This document shows positions 21,797 through 33,400 of a DNA stretch of 64,000 bases, in pieces (position 1 is the first letter of the stretch; every line of letters begins with the position of its first letter). Source of the DNA: Favolaschia claudopus (Eukaryota > Basidiomycota > Agaricomycetes > Agaricales > Mycenaceae); contig JAWWNJ010000014.1 of NCBI GenBank assembly GCA_037176885.1, forward strand, positions 1,116,001 through 1,180,000. Direction: 5' to 3'. Both the position numbers and the translations under genes were made by a program. The notes below the pieces were generated by a model. That model saw only the letters and a program-made list of their open reading frames with translations. It searched no databases and had not been told where the DNA came from.

Positions 21797-23019
21797 ATGT
21801 CCTCTGAGGTCTCCCCGCGTACTCCGCCAGAGGGATTGAATGTTGCGGCTCTTATCTCTGCCAAGGGAGCGCAACTGAGGTTCTGGATTATCAAGACAAA
21901 TGAAGCCTCGGAGAAGAAAGTCCTCACATTATCCGGGACAGTAGATCAGCAACGCACCAGACTTGCCGACTATTACGGCTTTGACTTGACTGTCATACCA
22001 CGCGGAGATGCGGTGACAGCTCCGACAGTGGATGAATCCATCCGGGACCGACAATGGGCAGATTTTGTAAAATTAGGTGTCGAATGGAAGGAGACCGTTG
22101 CTGCTGGCAGAGTTTTCAGTTTATTAACCACTCCAAGTGAGCATATAGTGTTATTCTTACGGCTCATACTCAACCTGAATAGAGTCGAAAGCCGTTGAAG
22201 ATGTCTCTATTTTATTGGCGGCGGAATCTCATACACTCGCAACCGAAAATCATGAATCTGTAAGTTTATATAAAATTCAAGGTGGTAACTTTTACGCTTC
22301 AATGATTACTTGATTTGATAGACCTCCCAAATAAACCCTCTACCTTCTCATCCTGCCGCTTCGGTCATCGAGAAAGAACCATCCATTACTGTTCATGCCG
22401 ACAATCTGTCCATCAACTCTACCGCTTCTAAAATTTCAACAACAACAAACCGCGATATGCCTCACCACCCGACACTGCCCGCGGATGCATTGCTGGACGA
22501 CCTGTCCAAGGAAATTGAGGGCTTGGCTAGATGCGAGGGGCTACGGGATATCATACAACAGGTTGAGTCCGGGGCGGTAGCAAAAATTCGCGCTCGCTAC
22601 GGTCCTTCCGACGGGCGACGCGGAACTGCTGATCCGTCCTGGCCTAAATACAAGGATACCGTTTCTAAACGCGAACGGCTGTATCGCATTCTTTCGGAGG
22701 ACTTTGCGGGAGTTAAACAACATTCTTCACTGTCCCGCAGATACCCAAAAAACGGAAGGGCGCCAAAGAAGAACCCGAGTCGCTCGACGAGTCGGAGCAC
22801 TTTCGATCGTTTCGCAAAATCGTTGAGGCTGCACCGTGGTGCGAAGCCGATTTACTGGCTGAACGCGAGAAGGAGCAGTATCACGGCTCCAACGGCCGAT
22901 TCTGTGATTTGCAATGGGCTGGAAAATGGGGTACTATGAACAGTTGGGAGATTTGGCGCGAGCTTGGAGATGAACGTTATGAAAAGACAAAAAGTTCGAC
23001 TTCATTGTCAGTAAAATAA
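21797..23019 (+). CDS. Crypton-associated accessory protein, partly decayed
   Basis: Exons 21797-22136, 22183-22259 and from 22322 join in phase through GTGAGC...AATAG and GTAAGT...GATAG introns. The product starts MSSEVSPRTPPEGLN and has GAQLRFWIIKTNE near residue 25, a Ser/Thr-rich linker, then a charged domain (ARYGPSDGRRG). Near 22712-22740 the frame shifts by one. Downstream the frame resumes with an NLS-like IPKKRKGAKEE and reads WEIWRELGDERYEK to TAA at 23017-23019. The break is either a frameshift or a very short 29-nt GT-AG intron; both restore frame, but 29 nt is unusually short. I recall proteins of this pattern beside fungal Crypton-like recombinase genes, and the stop lies only 14 bp from the convergent recombinase stop. 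Its biochemical role is unknown. Confidence 0.55.
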
Positions 23020-23989
23020 CATCCATGCAAGAATTAGTAGTTTCTATCATAGTCGTGCATGTACTCATGATTATCGTTCGGAGAATAGAAGTAACGGAAC
23101 ATTGTAACCGCTTCAACTTGTGACCAACCACCCCACGCTGCAACCATATCTGCTGACCATCGTTTAACCTTGATTCGGTATTGGCAACCACCGCGACGGA
23201 ACGAATGAGTGCCATATAAGGCCCAGGATGAGTAACCGAGACCTTGGAGATCCCGAGAAAGCGCACGGCTCAAAGTACTTGCTGTCTGAATGTTTTCTAT
23301 CAGCGCTGTAAACAATTGAGGCAAATGTAAATTACCAAAGGCTGAGTCTGCATCGCTGCACCTTGCGCTGTAACATGAAGAAAGAGTGGGCCAGACTTCT
23401 TAATTTCCGGTCCATACAGTGACGCAAGGAGAATGAATGCGCGAACCGGGCAGATACTTGGATCATCATCGTTTGCGTGCAATCTCCATGAGTGTAGTAG
23501 TCCAGTTTGATTTTGTTTTCGAGTATTAAGGCTGACGTCTACAAATTTTCCTATACAGTGTAGTAAGGCTCAATGGGGAAGGAGGGGTCGATGGTGATTA
23601 TTTTTCTTTCGTCACACCCGTTGACCGCAGACTCGTCAATTAGTTCGGGACTCTATGCCTCACGTTAGCACTACCTACTGTATTAATTTGGGATGCAGAA
23701 AGACAATGAGTATTGCTCGAAGCCGGCTTTTGTGTCAATCCGTGAGAAATCAAGGAATTGGTGACTTTCTTATCGGGGATCCTGCTGCAACGGGGGAACT
23801 TTTTGCCTCAGAACAAATTCTGGTCAAAAGATCTTGATATTTGCTATGTTTCCTAGCGCATATGTGAGAGGATCCGGCGAAAGATGCGGTCGAACGGAAA
23901 TGGACAAGATCATGCACGTGGAAGCGTGACACCTGTTTGTTGACGCGTCTGTTTGTCACCTCTCTCCGTCTTCTCTGGCCAATCCTTAC

Positions 23990-25627
23990 TGTCCAGTTCT
24001 CATGGGTCAAAGCCCATGAGAAGAGTCGACGAAAAGAAGCAAATATAGCGGCGGCACTGGCCGAGCGGGAGCGCGTCAAGCCCGCCACCCTAGGCAAGCC
24101 CAAAAATATCTCGCAATTGTCATTCAAATACGATGACACTATCTCGACGAGTACAAGGTGGTCACAGTATTCGAGAAGCAAACCAAAAGCAGCAAAAAGT
24201 CCCCATCGTCACGGAGTGGGCACTCGTGCAGTTCATGCGCGAGTCCGCGGATCGAGGCTTCCCCCTCATCCTAATGAGATCAACGAGGGGAAGAGGGCGA
24301 AGGAAGCTGGGAAGGAGAAGAAGAGGGTCGAGCGGGAGCGAAGGAAGGAGCTGCGAGCAGAGATTGAGCAGGAGTGGGCTGAGATGAAGCACCAGCCGGT
24401 ATGAACGAAAATCGAAAACCCAGCCGGTATGAACGAAAATCGAAAACGAAAACGCGGCTAGCTGATATTGATCAGGCGGCCTTCCAGGCCATCAAGTCCA
24501 TCAATTGCGAGGATTCAGAAACGAAAATGACCGGTTTCAACACGGCAAAGAAGCCGAAAGGACTGGATTGATGTCACAGTCACAATGTACTGTGCTTGCC
24601 GAACGTGTCCGAGTGGCTGTACCAGGTCACGCACACGGCGTGCTTTAGCACTCTAAATTATCAATTGATTTAAGAGTGAAGATCACTCAGTGCAAGACTC
24701 AGTGCGCTCTGCACTTCAGAATCATAAAATAGAAATTTTTTACGACACGCATTCCTGGCAAACATGATATAGACGAACACTAAAGGCAAACAGGAAACAA
24801 GAATGGACTACATAAAGTAAACAAATATTATTATTTTATATTTTGGTTAATTTGTGTTGGCTGCCGGCAGTAGCTAAGTTGCACGAGCATATCAATTTGC
24901 GGGGAAAAACGGCAATTTCGGGTACTTTTGGTAGCTGCGAGTACAAAAGCGGAGCATCGGAACCAACATACAGCCGTTTTGACAATATACGGGTTTTGAT
25001 TGAGTGGTGCTCGTGCTTACGTTTCGATCGCGCAAGCATGTACGTGACCGTGACCCTTGGCGTGATGACATCATAGAGCCGACCTTGACTTGTTCCGTGC
25101 CGACTGTTTCATTTTCGTTTGAACCTGCTGCCGACGGGCACCGCCGGCCATCTATACGCTATTCTATATATAGTCGTTTTCGTTTTCGTTTCTAGTATAT
25201 ACTCAGCACCAGCACAATGCTGCGGTCGAGAACTGGACTTCCGAGTGCTCCAAGCTGCAGGAAACTGGTTTGAGGAAGAAAGACCTGCCCCCGAAGCCGA
25301 AATTGGGCAAGAAACCGAAGCTGCCGGTCGTGGAGGATGAGGACGAGGACGAGGAGGACGAGCCAAATGAGAAAGGTGACGTGTGACATGCGTTCACCAA
25401 GGAACCGGAATTGTGACATTTGGGATCAATAGTGGGCTGAGATGAAGCACCAGCACAATGCTGCGGTCGAGAACTGGACTTCCGAGTGCTCCAAGCTGCA
25501 GGAAACTGGTTTGAGGAAGAAAGACCTGCCCCCGAAGCCGAAATTGGGCAAGAAACCGAAGCTGCCGGTCGTGGAGGATGAGGACGAGGACGAGGAGGAC
25601 GAGCCAAATGAGAAAGGTGACGTGTGA
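23990..25627 (+). pseudogene. Internally deleted pogo-like transposase remnants
   Basis: At 24130-24290 one frame reads SIREANQKQQKVPIVTEWAL followed by RESADRGFPL, resembling the DNA-binding linker of pogo/CENP-B-type transposases. It then passes by a frame change into EQEWAEMKHQ at about 24360-24396. The C-terminus continues after the 808-bp insertion as HNAAVENWTSECSKLQ, a Lys-rich stretch and an acidic EDEDEDEEDEP tail with TGA. The whole catalytic DDE region is missing. This is a deletion derivative, not a functional transposase. Confidence 0.55.
24397..25204. mobile_element. 808-bp insertion flanked by AGCACCAGC
   Basis: The transposase phrase GAGATGAAGCACCAGCACAATG, intact at 25439-25460, is broken here. 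AGCACCAGC ends at 24396 and is repeated at 25205-25213. Both internal edges carry CGAAAACGAAAACG in opposite orientation, suggesting terminal inverted repeats. The interior includes one end of the CAGCCG...TACGGGTTTTG family (compare 58436-58804). Confidence 0.6.
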
Positions 25628-25685
25628 CATGCGTTCACCAAGGAACCGGAATTGTGACATTTGGGATCAATATTTTGTTTCGATC
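25206..25685 (+). repeat. 240-bp tandem duplication
   Basis: The segment from AGCACCAGCACAATG to TTTGGGATCAATA occurs at 25206-25432 and again from 25446, apparently without differences. It duplicates the transposase C-terminal coding end and its stop codon. Only the second copy retains the upstream phrase GTGGGCTGAGATGA, so the duplication preceded the 24397-25204 insertion. Confidence 0.8.
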
Positions 25686-25716
25686 GTCGTACTACATTTC
25701 AAGTTAAAACTGGCCA

Positions 25717-26170
25717 TTAGACTCGTCACCAGTCTGCTACGCGAGGCCGACAATTGTGGCAAGCACGTCGGGCGTAGCAGACTGGTAACTCTCGGGACAC
25801 GCCAAAGGGCTGTCGCGGAGTTTGAAATATTTGGCTGTGTGCCGCTCAGCGGCCGATTGATGTGACCTGTCGAACAGTGTGACACTACATGACTCACCAA
25901 TCGCCCGGCTGCCAATTGCTCTTTCCTTTGCCACGAAACTGCTCAACTAAATACATATACATATAGTAGCATCACCTTAAGATGCCATGGGTAATTTTTC
26001 TGCGCTTAAATGCAACATGTTTGGGGGAAAAGGACCTTATTGATGGCACACAGCCAAATATTTCAAACTCCGCGACAGCCCTTTGGCGTGTCCCGAGAGT
26101 TACCAGTCTACTACGCCCGACGTGCTTGCCACAATTGTCGGCCTCGCGTAGTAGACTGGTCACGAGTCTA
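25717..26170. mobile_element. hAT-type MITE with about 145-bp arms and 8-bp TSD
   Basis: ACTGGCCA lies at 25709-25716 and 26171-26178. The arms from TTAGACTCGTCACCAGTCTG are inverted over roughly 145 bp, around a 180-bp spacer. The near-perfect arms could form a large hairpin. No gene inside. Confidence 0.8.
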
Positions 26171-27325
26171 ACTGGCCATAGCTTTATGGTATATCTACTT
26201 GTTGTATCTTCTAGTAGTTGCCTGAAGAACCTTGGAATTTTTGCGATACATTTGCTGGGCAGAGATCAAAAACATCAAAGCTGATCACCATCGAGCCTTA
26301 CTACACTGTAATAAGTATCAGAGCGAATCAATTGCTAGATACTAGATGAATACATACATACTCTCCCCTGGAATTTTATCAATGTTCTCAAAGCGCAGCT
26401 TGATCACTTCATCTATCCGTAATAACATCAACCATGCGAGCAGATATGCAACCTTGAATTGCATTAACCTCAGAAACAAGCAAGTATCTTGTGAATGGAT
26501 GTGACTTACATATCGTACAATTCCCAGACGTCTCTGAGCTGGAGTAAGGCTCGAGTTTATACAGTGTGCATAGAGCCTTTGAATATCTTCCAATGCGAGA
26601 GCTCGTGCAGATGAAGATACCTCCCCTGATTTCGCTTTGGTCTTCTCCAGACCAACCATAAATTGCGAAACTTGCCGCGAACGAGTCGGAAGTCCACGCC
26701 TAACATAGAGACCGTCATTGAGTCATTCCGTGACAATCTAAAAACATAAGAGTACCAACCATATGTTCGAGACGGAATCAAGCCGCCATTCAGTCAGACT
26801 TTCATTTGGGCGAAGATTTTTATACCACATTGTGAGAGCCGCACGTGTTGAGACAGCCGTAGAATACTAGTAATGTTAATTGAGCACGGCCCTACTGATT
26901 TCGTGAATTGAACCAACCTTTCGGCCTTCAAAACCTTGTTCGACTGGGCCACATTTCTGGGTGATGAACGTCGTAATATCGTGCGGAGTTTTCTCATCAA
27001 CGCGTTTCGCGTCCCACTTCTTATTGCGTCGTAAATGGAAGGTAATATAGTGTTTAATTATCCTTACAAACATCGTTAGAAAAAAATTGCTTCTGCTCAA
27101 TTCAACGACTCTTACCGTAGGTGTCCATCGATGAATCTATATGAAGTTTGATTAATCAATTGCGGTATAGGCCGCAAGCTCTGCTAAACACCTACCTGGG
27201 CCTGTGCATGAACCTGCGGCCCCGCTTGCATTGACACTGCGCAAGTCGGATTAATCAGAGGTCGTTAATCAATGTTTAACAGAACACTGAAATCAAGACG
27301 GGGGAAGAATCAAATTTATTGACTA

Positions 27326-27533
27326 GCGAGTTTGCGATGCAGCCATTGGATGGCTAATGGCTACACAAAAGTCAAAATCCAGGCGCATTGACAAAGGCTA
27401 ACCCTGGTTTCAGCATCCAAACTTCATTCCACGCACCTCTTGTATAATTTGACATCAATCTTTGGGCCATCAAAGTTCCCTAATCGGGAAATTGTTAGCC
27501 ATTCAATGGCTCCAATGGCTCATCGCAAACCCT
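27326..27533. mobile_element. 208-bp MITE, copy 2 of 3
   Basis: Same length and order as 2986-3193. Left end GCGAGTTTGCGATG, right end CGCAAACCCT. Flanks TGACTA and CTACTA are only partly alike. It is nested within the 6.3 kb insertion. Confidence 0.78.
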
Positions 27534-28500
27534 CTACTATCTGTAGATAATCACTGTTTATGTTACAAATTAACAAAACGGTTCAAGCAGTGTTCACTCA
27601 ACAGATTAGGAGAACAAATGGTCCGTTTAACGAAACAGCAACCTCGATGCAAACGTGAAGGGAAGAAGAACGGAAGGACAATTTGAATGAGACTCACAAT
27701 CACAACATTGTTGACGCAGTGAATCTCAAGCGCTGCACTCCCTTACCCACACAACTACAATTCAAAATTGTCGGCAAAAGACATCACGTGAACAGACGGT
27801 GCTTACCATTCCGAGACGATGCGTACAGAGTACGAGTAGCAGCTCGACGTTGAGGCGGCTGAACGGATTCCCCGCGCAGATGGAAACAGCCTTGTTTCCG
27901 CTGTTGTCAGTTATGTAGGTAGATGCGCGAGGGAGTGCTTCGAAGGCGTCAGGATGACGTCCGTGTGTCAAGCGCAGAGCGCGATGTCTTCGCGGAAGTC
28001 GGTGTCGAGAGGCGGGAGAGGATGTGTGAGTGGAAGCAAATGGAGATAGGTAAATAAACACACCTCGTTGCCCCGTATGAGTACTATCCTGCCAAATAGG
28101 GCTGGATTTGCACAATGGGTCCGGATTTTCGATTTCTTTCTTTTACCTTTTACTCCTTGCCCCCGGAAACTTCCGGCATTCATTCATGTACATCTTAGCT
28201 ACGCACACATGAAAAAACTAAGAGAAAGCACGAGAGGAAGGTATTAAGAAAGACTTACCGGTGCATCAAAGTCAGTGATGCAGGAAGATATCTTCCTATT
28301 CCGGCCTCAAATCTCCAGAGAAAAACCCCGGGAAAAAGGGAGCAGAGTTGAAATGCATGCTAGGCATGCTCTGCGTGCTCGGAATTTTTTACCGATGCGT
28401 CGTTGTTGCGCGCTGGAGGAGAAACGCGTCAGGTCACAAAATGTCACAATAGAAATCAATCTCCGCTCTGATCGATGTGATTCGCGCTCAGTCACCCTTC

Positions 28501-29255
28501 ATGTCTGACGACTCCTTCATCCCCTCATCTCCATCTACCGCATTCAGCTTAGCTTTGGACTACGAGCAGTCTCAGCATAAACAAGAAGCCTGGGAAGCAC
28601 GGCAGGCTGAACTCACACCACAAGAACGTTCCCCTCTCCTTCGCAAGAGGCGCCGTTTCATTGAGAAGTCTCTAGGATGGTATAGCCCTTCGCAAACGCC
28701 GCGCGCTTCAGCTTTGCAGTCTACAGAGAAAACTTCCAGGTGTGTCCTGCTTTGTTATCTGTATTCTTCTAGCTCACCCTTCTCAGTTATTATCTGCCCC
28801 TGGGATATCTGGACTCGCAGGCCGACTCGCAAGACGTCGTCAACGCCCTCATTGCTAATCAACCTCAAGGACATTCACCTGAACCGCACACACCGCCCCA
28901 TCGTGTCTACGACTTTACGTCCCAAGACGTCCTGGATCAGCTGGATCATCGGCTGCAGCCGCCTGTATATGGTACGCAAATTCTCATCTCTATTATCTTG
29001 CCTTTATTAACACGCTGTTGAGATGATGACGACCTTTCCCAAGAGCTCGACCCGAACCTCGAGCTTCGCGCGCAGCTGTTGCAAGCGGAAGAAGAACGCG
29101 ACACGGCTCTCGACCAGCTGCGCGCTGCTGAACTCGCATGCGCTGAGGCCATTTCCGACAAATTGCGGGTGGAGGCAGAGTTGGCGCGATGGAAACGAGC
29201 CGCTGAGTCTGCGGCCCCGCTCGTTGCATTAGCTGCTTCCTGTATCAATACATAA
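28501..29255 (+). CDS. Accessory protein of the pogo-like element (218 aa, three exons)
   Basis: Exons 28501-28739, 28787-28971 and 29023-29255 join in phase through introns GTGTGT...TCTCAG and GTACGC...GTTGAG, giving 218 codons and TAA at 29253-29255. The N-terminus is acidic and Ser-rich (MSDDSFIPSSPSTAF), followed by a basic patch LLRKRRRFIEKSLGWYSP. The middle has PEPHTPPHRVYDF. The last 75 residues form an Ala/Glu/Leu-rich coiled coil (LLQAEEERDTALDQLRAAEL). No known domain is recognised. The gene is intact, unlike its convergent neighbour. It could be a partner of the transposase or the relocated C-terminal part of a transposase gene. Confidence 0.6.
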
Positions 29256-29268
29256 CAATTTATTGCAT

Positions 29269-29820
29269 TCATATGGCCTTTTTCCCGCCGCCCCGCTGAA
29301 CCCCCTTCTCGTCCATATTATAGATATTCTCAACGGGAATGTTATGCTTCTCCACCAGCTCAGCCAGTTTGTCGAAAAACCGGCCAACGACCGGCTCATT
29401 GAATGCTTTCGCGCGCTTGGGATCGAGACCAGAGGCGTTGAAGAGGGAAATGGAAGGGTGCCGTTTGAGGAAGTGATGAACCCAGTTACGACTCGGTTGT
29501 TTTTTGAGTGGGTGTAGGTGCTGGGCGCGAGCTCGAAGTGTTTTCTTGCAGAGAGGGACCCCAATTTCACCAAGGTACTCGGCCCACTTGGCAAGAACAT
29601 GCTCAACGGAGGGGCTGAGAAAGAACTGAGCTGTGATGGCCTCGGATGGTGAGATGTGGATATTATTGAAGCGAGCGTGAAGAGTAGAGTAAGGTATATT
29701 GAAGTCGCGAGCCGCTTCCTTGACATCTGGTTTCCTGCCATGTTGCCTCTGACGGAGAAGATGATCGCAGGCCTGCTTGATCTTCTGTTCACGGTCAACA
29801 GAAAACGGGCCCGCTGGCAT
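29269..29820 (-). CDS. Truncated pogo-like transposase: DNA-binding half only (183 aa)
   Basis: The ATG at 29818-29820 starts MPAGPFSVDREQKIKQA. Residues 10-50 look like a psq-type helix-turn-helix (AARDFNIPYSTLHARFNN). Residues 65-125 resemble the CENP-B/Tc5-type second helix-turn-helix (WAEYLGEIGVPL, WVHHFLKRHPSISL). The ORF ends just after the first catalytic Asp context YNMDEKGVQRGGG with TGA, followed within a few bases by AATAAA. Full pogo-like transposases run some 500 residues, so the DDE core after the first Asp is missing. Such a protein could bind the terminal repeats without cutting; repression of relatives is inference. Confidence 0.7.
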   Translation of the reverse strand: MPAGPFSVDREQKIKQACDHLLRQRQHGRKPDVKEAARDFNIPYSTLHARFNNIHISPSEAITAQFFLSPSVEHVLAKWAEYLGEIGVPLCKKTLRARAQHLHPLKKQPSRNWVHHFLKRHPSISLFNASGLDPKRAKAFNEPVVGRFFDKLAELVEKHNIPVENIYNMDEKGVQRGGGKKAI

Positions 29821-31306
29821 ACAACGCGTCGAGGAAGAAGATCAACAAACAAGGCGCGTTGGTAGCTGTTTGGTTTGCATCAGCGGAGTTTGATTTTGTC
29901 ACGCTTGACGCGTTTCTCCTCCAGCGCGCAACAACGACGCACCGGTAAAAAATTCCGAGCACGCAGAGCATGCCTAGCATGCATTTCAACTCTGCTCCCC
30001 TTTTCCCGGGGTTTTTCTCTGGAGATTTGAGGCCGGAATAGGAAGATATCTTCCTGCATCACTGACTTTGATGCACCGGTAAGTCTTTCTTAATACCTTC
30101 CTCTCGTGCTTTCTCTTAGTTTTTTCATGTGTGCGTAGCTAAGATGTATATGAATGAATGCCGGAAGTTTCCGGGGGCAAGGAGTAAAAGGTAAAAGAAA
30201 GAAATCGAAAATCCAGACCCATTGTGCAAATCCAGCCCTATTTGGCAGGATAGTAGCCAGATGGAAGCGATGCATCGCTGGTGTGCAGGGATTGAGATGA
30301 CTGTCAGTGTAGGTGTTGACGAGTGGGAATAAAGTCGGCATCTCGAGGAGGAATTGGGTACGCCAGCGTCGGATCAGAAAGAAGAGGGATGGCGCACAAT
30401 GATAATGGGAGGGAGCGGGAGTGGGTCGGGAGGCGGAAAGGTGTCGGGTTGCTAGATAGCGGATTGAGCAGGCAGTTGCGTGATGATATTCTTAAGAGTG
30501 TCGGTGAGGGAGAAGGCGGAAGGTGTTCGAACCCGGAGGCAAACACCATGCAAGGGGCGTAGGGCAGGCGATGACAGCGACGGGGGCTGCGAGAATGCCG
30601 ATGGGTGGGAGAAATAGAGAAAAGTGAGTCGACGTACTTATTCCACTGACTCCTCACGCTGTAAGGCGGTACCGATCCGAGGCCGCGTAGGGAAAGCACA
30701 GAGGCAGTTGAAGGCAGCTGTCCATCGTTGTCGCTGGCGGTAAGTGGAAATGAGGGAGGGTAGGGGAGAGTGCGCGTGGTGGAACAGAGTCAAGCTGCCT
30801 TTTGGCTGCCTTGACGACGAATGATGTGACACGGTTGATATTCACATCACGTGCCAGCTTGTCAACAACGCGGTCACGTTTTATTACGTCCACCTCGAGC
30901 GTCGACAGTGTCGAAGAAACCTGCCATTTTCTGATGCTTGAGCAATAAACGTACCTATCTGGCTCGGATTTGTGGGAAAATAAATAAGTCGGACTGCAGA
31001 ATGAGCATTATGTAAAATTCTCAGTCAACATTAAGTCAACAATGATTGCGGTTGGCCACTGCAAGGTTCACATCAGGAACACGCTAATTCTCAGGAATGG
31101 CATGCTGAGGGTCTAAGCGCTTGTTTGGGTAAAGATTAGAATTTAGGGATGATTAGCTGATTGGATCCTGTTGCGTGCGAAATCGAGCAATTTTGACACA
31201 TGATTTGATATTCAACACAGCTTGGCATCGTATTCAACTCAAGCACCCTGCTCTCTTCTCTTGACGATGAGCTTCAAGCTGCTGTGTTTACACTGTCTGC
31301 AACACA

Positions 31307-31796
31307 ATGCCAGTATCGGTGAAGGTATCACTCGAAATTCTCGTTAGATACACCCGCAACGGCCGGCGCCGAGCATCGACTCAAAACTTGATCTCGAATT
31401 ACAGTGATTTTGTTTCTCAGGCAGACCTGAGTTGGAATTATCGAAATTCAACCGTTGTTCAATGCTCAACTGGGATCACAGTTTTTCTAAAATTGGGTGC
31501 CACAAAGTACGTTGAACAACAGTTCAACGACTCAGAGTCAAAGTTGCAAAGGGTAATACGGTAAGTAAACTTTCAAAGCCCGACATGCCAGCCGAAAAAA
31601 CTTTATCTATCATACTACAGCGTAAACTTCGCAGACATTATACTAATTCAAAGCGCCACTGTGAAAAGGTAGTTCAATTTCTTGCCGTTGCAGAGGTGAA
31701 AGACGGTGTGATTTTGACTTCTAAGTAACTGTAACATTTTGCAGAGTCCACTTGGAGTCCATGCCGAGAAAGCCAAGAAGAGATCCAGCTTATTAG
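31307..31796 (+). CDS. Small three-exon gene of unknown function (117 aa)
   Basis: Exons 31307-31560, 31621-31668 and 31745-31796 join in phase (254+48+52 nt) with introns GTAAGT...CTACAG and GTAGTT...TTGCAG. The protein begins MPVSVKVSLEILVRY and ends PRKPRRDPAY, basic at the C-terminus, with no recognised domain, signal peptide or membrane segment. It lies in the right half of the 6.3 kb insertion and might be an element gene or chance. Phase agreement is the only support. Confidence 0.4.
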
Positions 31797-33400
31797 CAAG
31801 TAGGACTATGGTGGTGTAAGACTGACTTGCAGGGCGCAGCAGGGCAATTTGAGGGCAATGATGTCTCAGATCTCACAGTGTCGAGTGCGAGTCGAAATTC
31901 ACCAAGTCGTGACAGCGTGGAAATTCACGTGCTCGTGGAAAGCCCTTTGTTTGTGTCACAACCGTCACACCGTTTCTTCCCATCTTCCTCCTTTGGTGCG
32001 CATTGCTCGACCAGACGGACTCGCCTAGCACCAATTCGACTATCCAATCACGCCTTCAACATTCTCATTTCAAATGCTTGGTTGTGTTCACATGGTTACG
32101 GCGGCCCGTGGGGTTGCCCCGTACTTCTCTTCTTGTACTCTTAAGTTGCCTCAGCTGACTGGCTCTTGCGAGTCGCGATAGGCCTACAAGTACCCAACTT
32201 GAGGTCACTTTCCGTGGACTCTGCGTTGAAGCGCGTCTCGTTGGCAGCTTGAATTCTGGTGTGTTTTCAAGCTCCCCCGTCAATGCGGACGAAGATGACT
32301 GATTTTTCTGTTCCTTTTACTTTCTCGAGATGCCGCTGCAGCGGCGGTTCATGGGCGGGCAGGAACGGTGTATGTTGAAATATTGTAGATGCGGAGATGA
32401 ACGTCGTAGAGATCAAGGGATTGGCGCGGGTGCGTTCACTGTTTTCCATCTCCATTTTTTTCGATTCCGAAGACGCGCCTCGTAGGCTCAGTCGACCTCA
32501 AGACCATTTGTTACCTTTCCGTCTCTAATGTCCCTCGCTCTCAAGCCCGCTCCACGCACACCACCTTGTGACAAGTGTCTAGGTGCCGCGTCGAGTCTCG
32601 ACTTGCCTTGACTTGACATATTGGGGAGACCTATATACCCCCGGGATCTGTTCTCCTCTCTCAACTCCACCTGGCAGTCTTACTCTTGCCTCTGTGGCTA
32701 CGACAGTAGTGGTGTGTGAATTCTATGTGTCTATCTTCATTTATTGACTCATCTCTCTTATAGTTTTGCTTCTGGTGTTTTGCCAGGTCGTCGACGCTGT
32801 GTGCGATCCTCTCCGTTCCTCCAGAACTCTTCTGCTTATAGCTCGACGCGGCAGCGTTGTGGTATTTCTCTCAAGAGTCAATACAGAATACAGTACGGAT
32901 TAAATACACTCTGATCTAGCATTACTGATTCTTCGTTCAGTGATGCCTTTCTTGCACTCACTCGAACCTCGAAACTGCACACACGGTCACGGCACCCGGG
33001 CTCTTCGCGGAACCAGTCAGTAACCTGCTACGAGTACTTTCCCCCAACAATACCGCGTCGGCGGCATTGTCTTTGAGCATTGTGACGAATTCCTATCTTT
33101 TTCGTTCTTCCATCCTCAGCCGTCGCATCTGCTGATTTGTTGAACCCTGATTACTAAACTGCTTTGTTGAACAGTCGATAAACAGTTATTGTACAGTCGA
33201 TAGGGAAGGTGAATATATTTGATTCATTCAACACCATAGTTTTGGCCTGTTAAACTGTTTTGTTAAACGATGATTAAACAGTTTCTGTTCAATCACTGAT
33301 GGACGCAACCATCTCAGTGGTCCGCCTGCAGCCCCATGTGATGCAGGATGCCCCGCCGCCTTACAAGCTGATTAAACAAACACTGCTTAAACCTGTTTTG
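31797..33400. other. Right part of the 6.3 kb insertion, no gene recognised
   Basis: Non-coding by inspection. GTTTAAACA/TTAAACTG phrases recur in 33130-33300 near the inverted end. Confidence 0.4.

Larger units (their letters stand above)
23556..26308 (+). mobile_element. pogo-like TA-flanked element in the recombinase intron
   Basis: Ends CAGTGTAGTAAGGCTC are inverted at 23556 and 26308, with TA on each side (23554-23555, 26309-26310). The 2753-bp element sits between the donor and the acceptor of a recombinase intron. It carries plus-strand transposase remnants and has itself received the insertion at 24397-25204, a 240-bp tandem duplication and the hAT-type MITE at 25717-26170. Confidence 0.85.
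28084..30253. mobile_element. pogo-like two-gene element with about 350-bp inverted ends
   Basis: TA lies at 28082-28083 and 30254-30255. The terminal repeats begin CTATCCTGCCAAATAGGGC and remain nearly identical for about 350 bp on each side. The 1.4 kb between holds two convergent genes whose stops are about 13 bp apart: a spliced plus-strand gene and a minus-strand transposase fragment. The long, well-preserved arms suggest a fairly recent insertion. Confidence 0.82.

Noticed and set aside
24836..26284. Several short ORFs on both strands
   Set aside because: They arise from the 240-bp tandem duplication and the palindromic MITE; only the transposase C-terminal frame has support.
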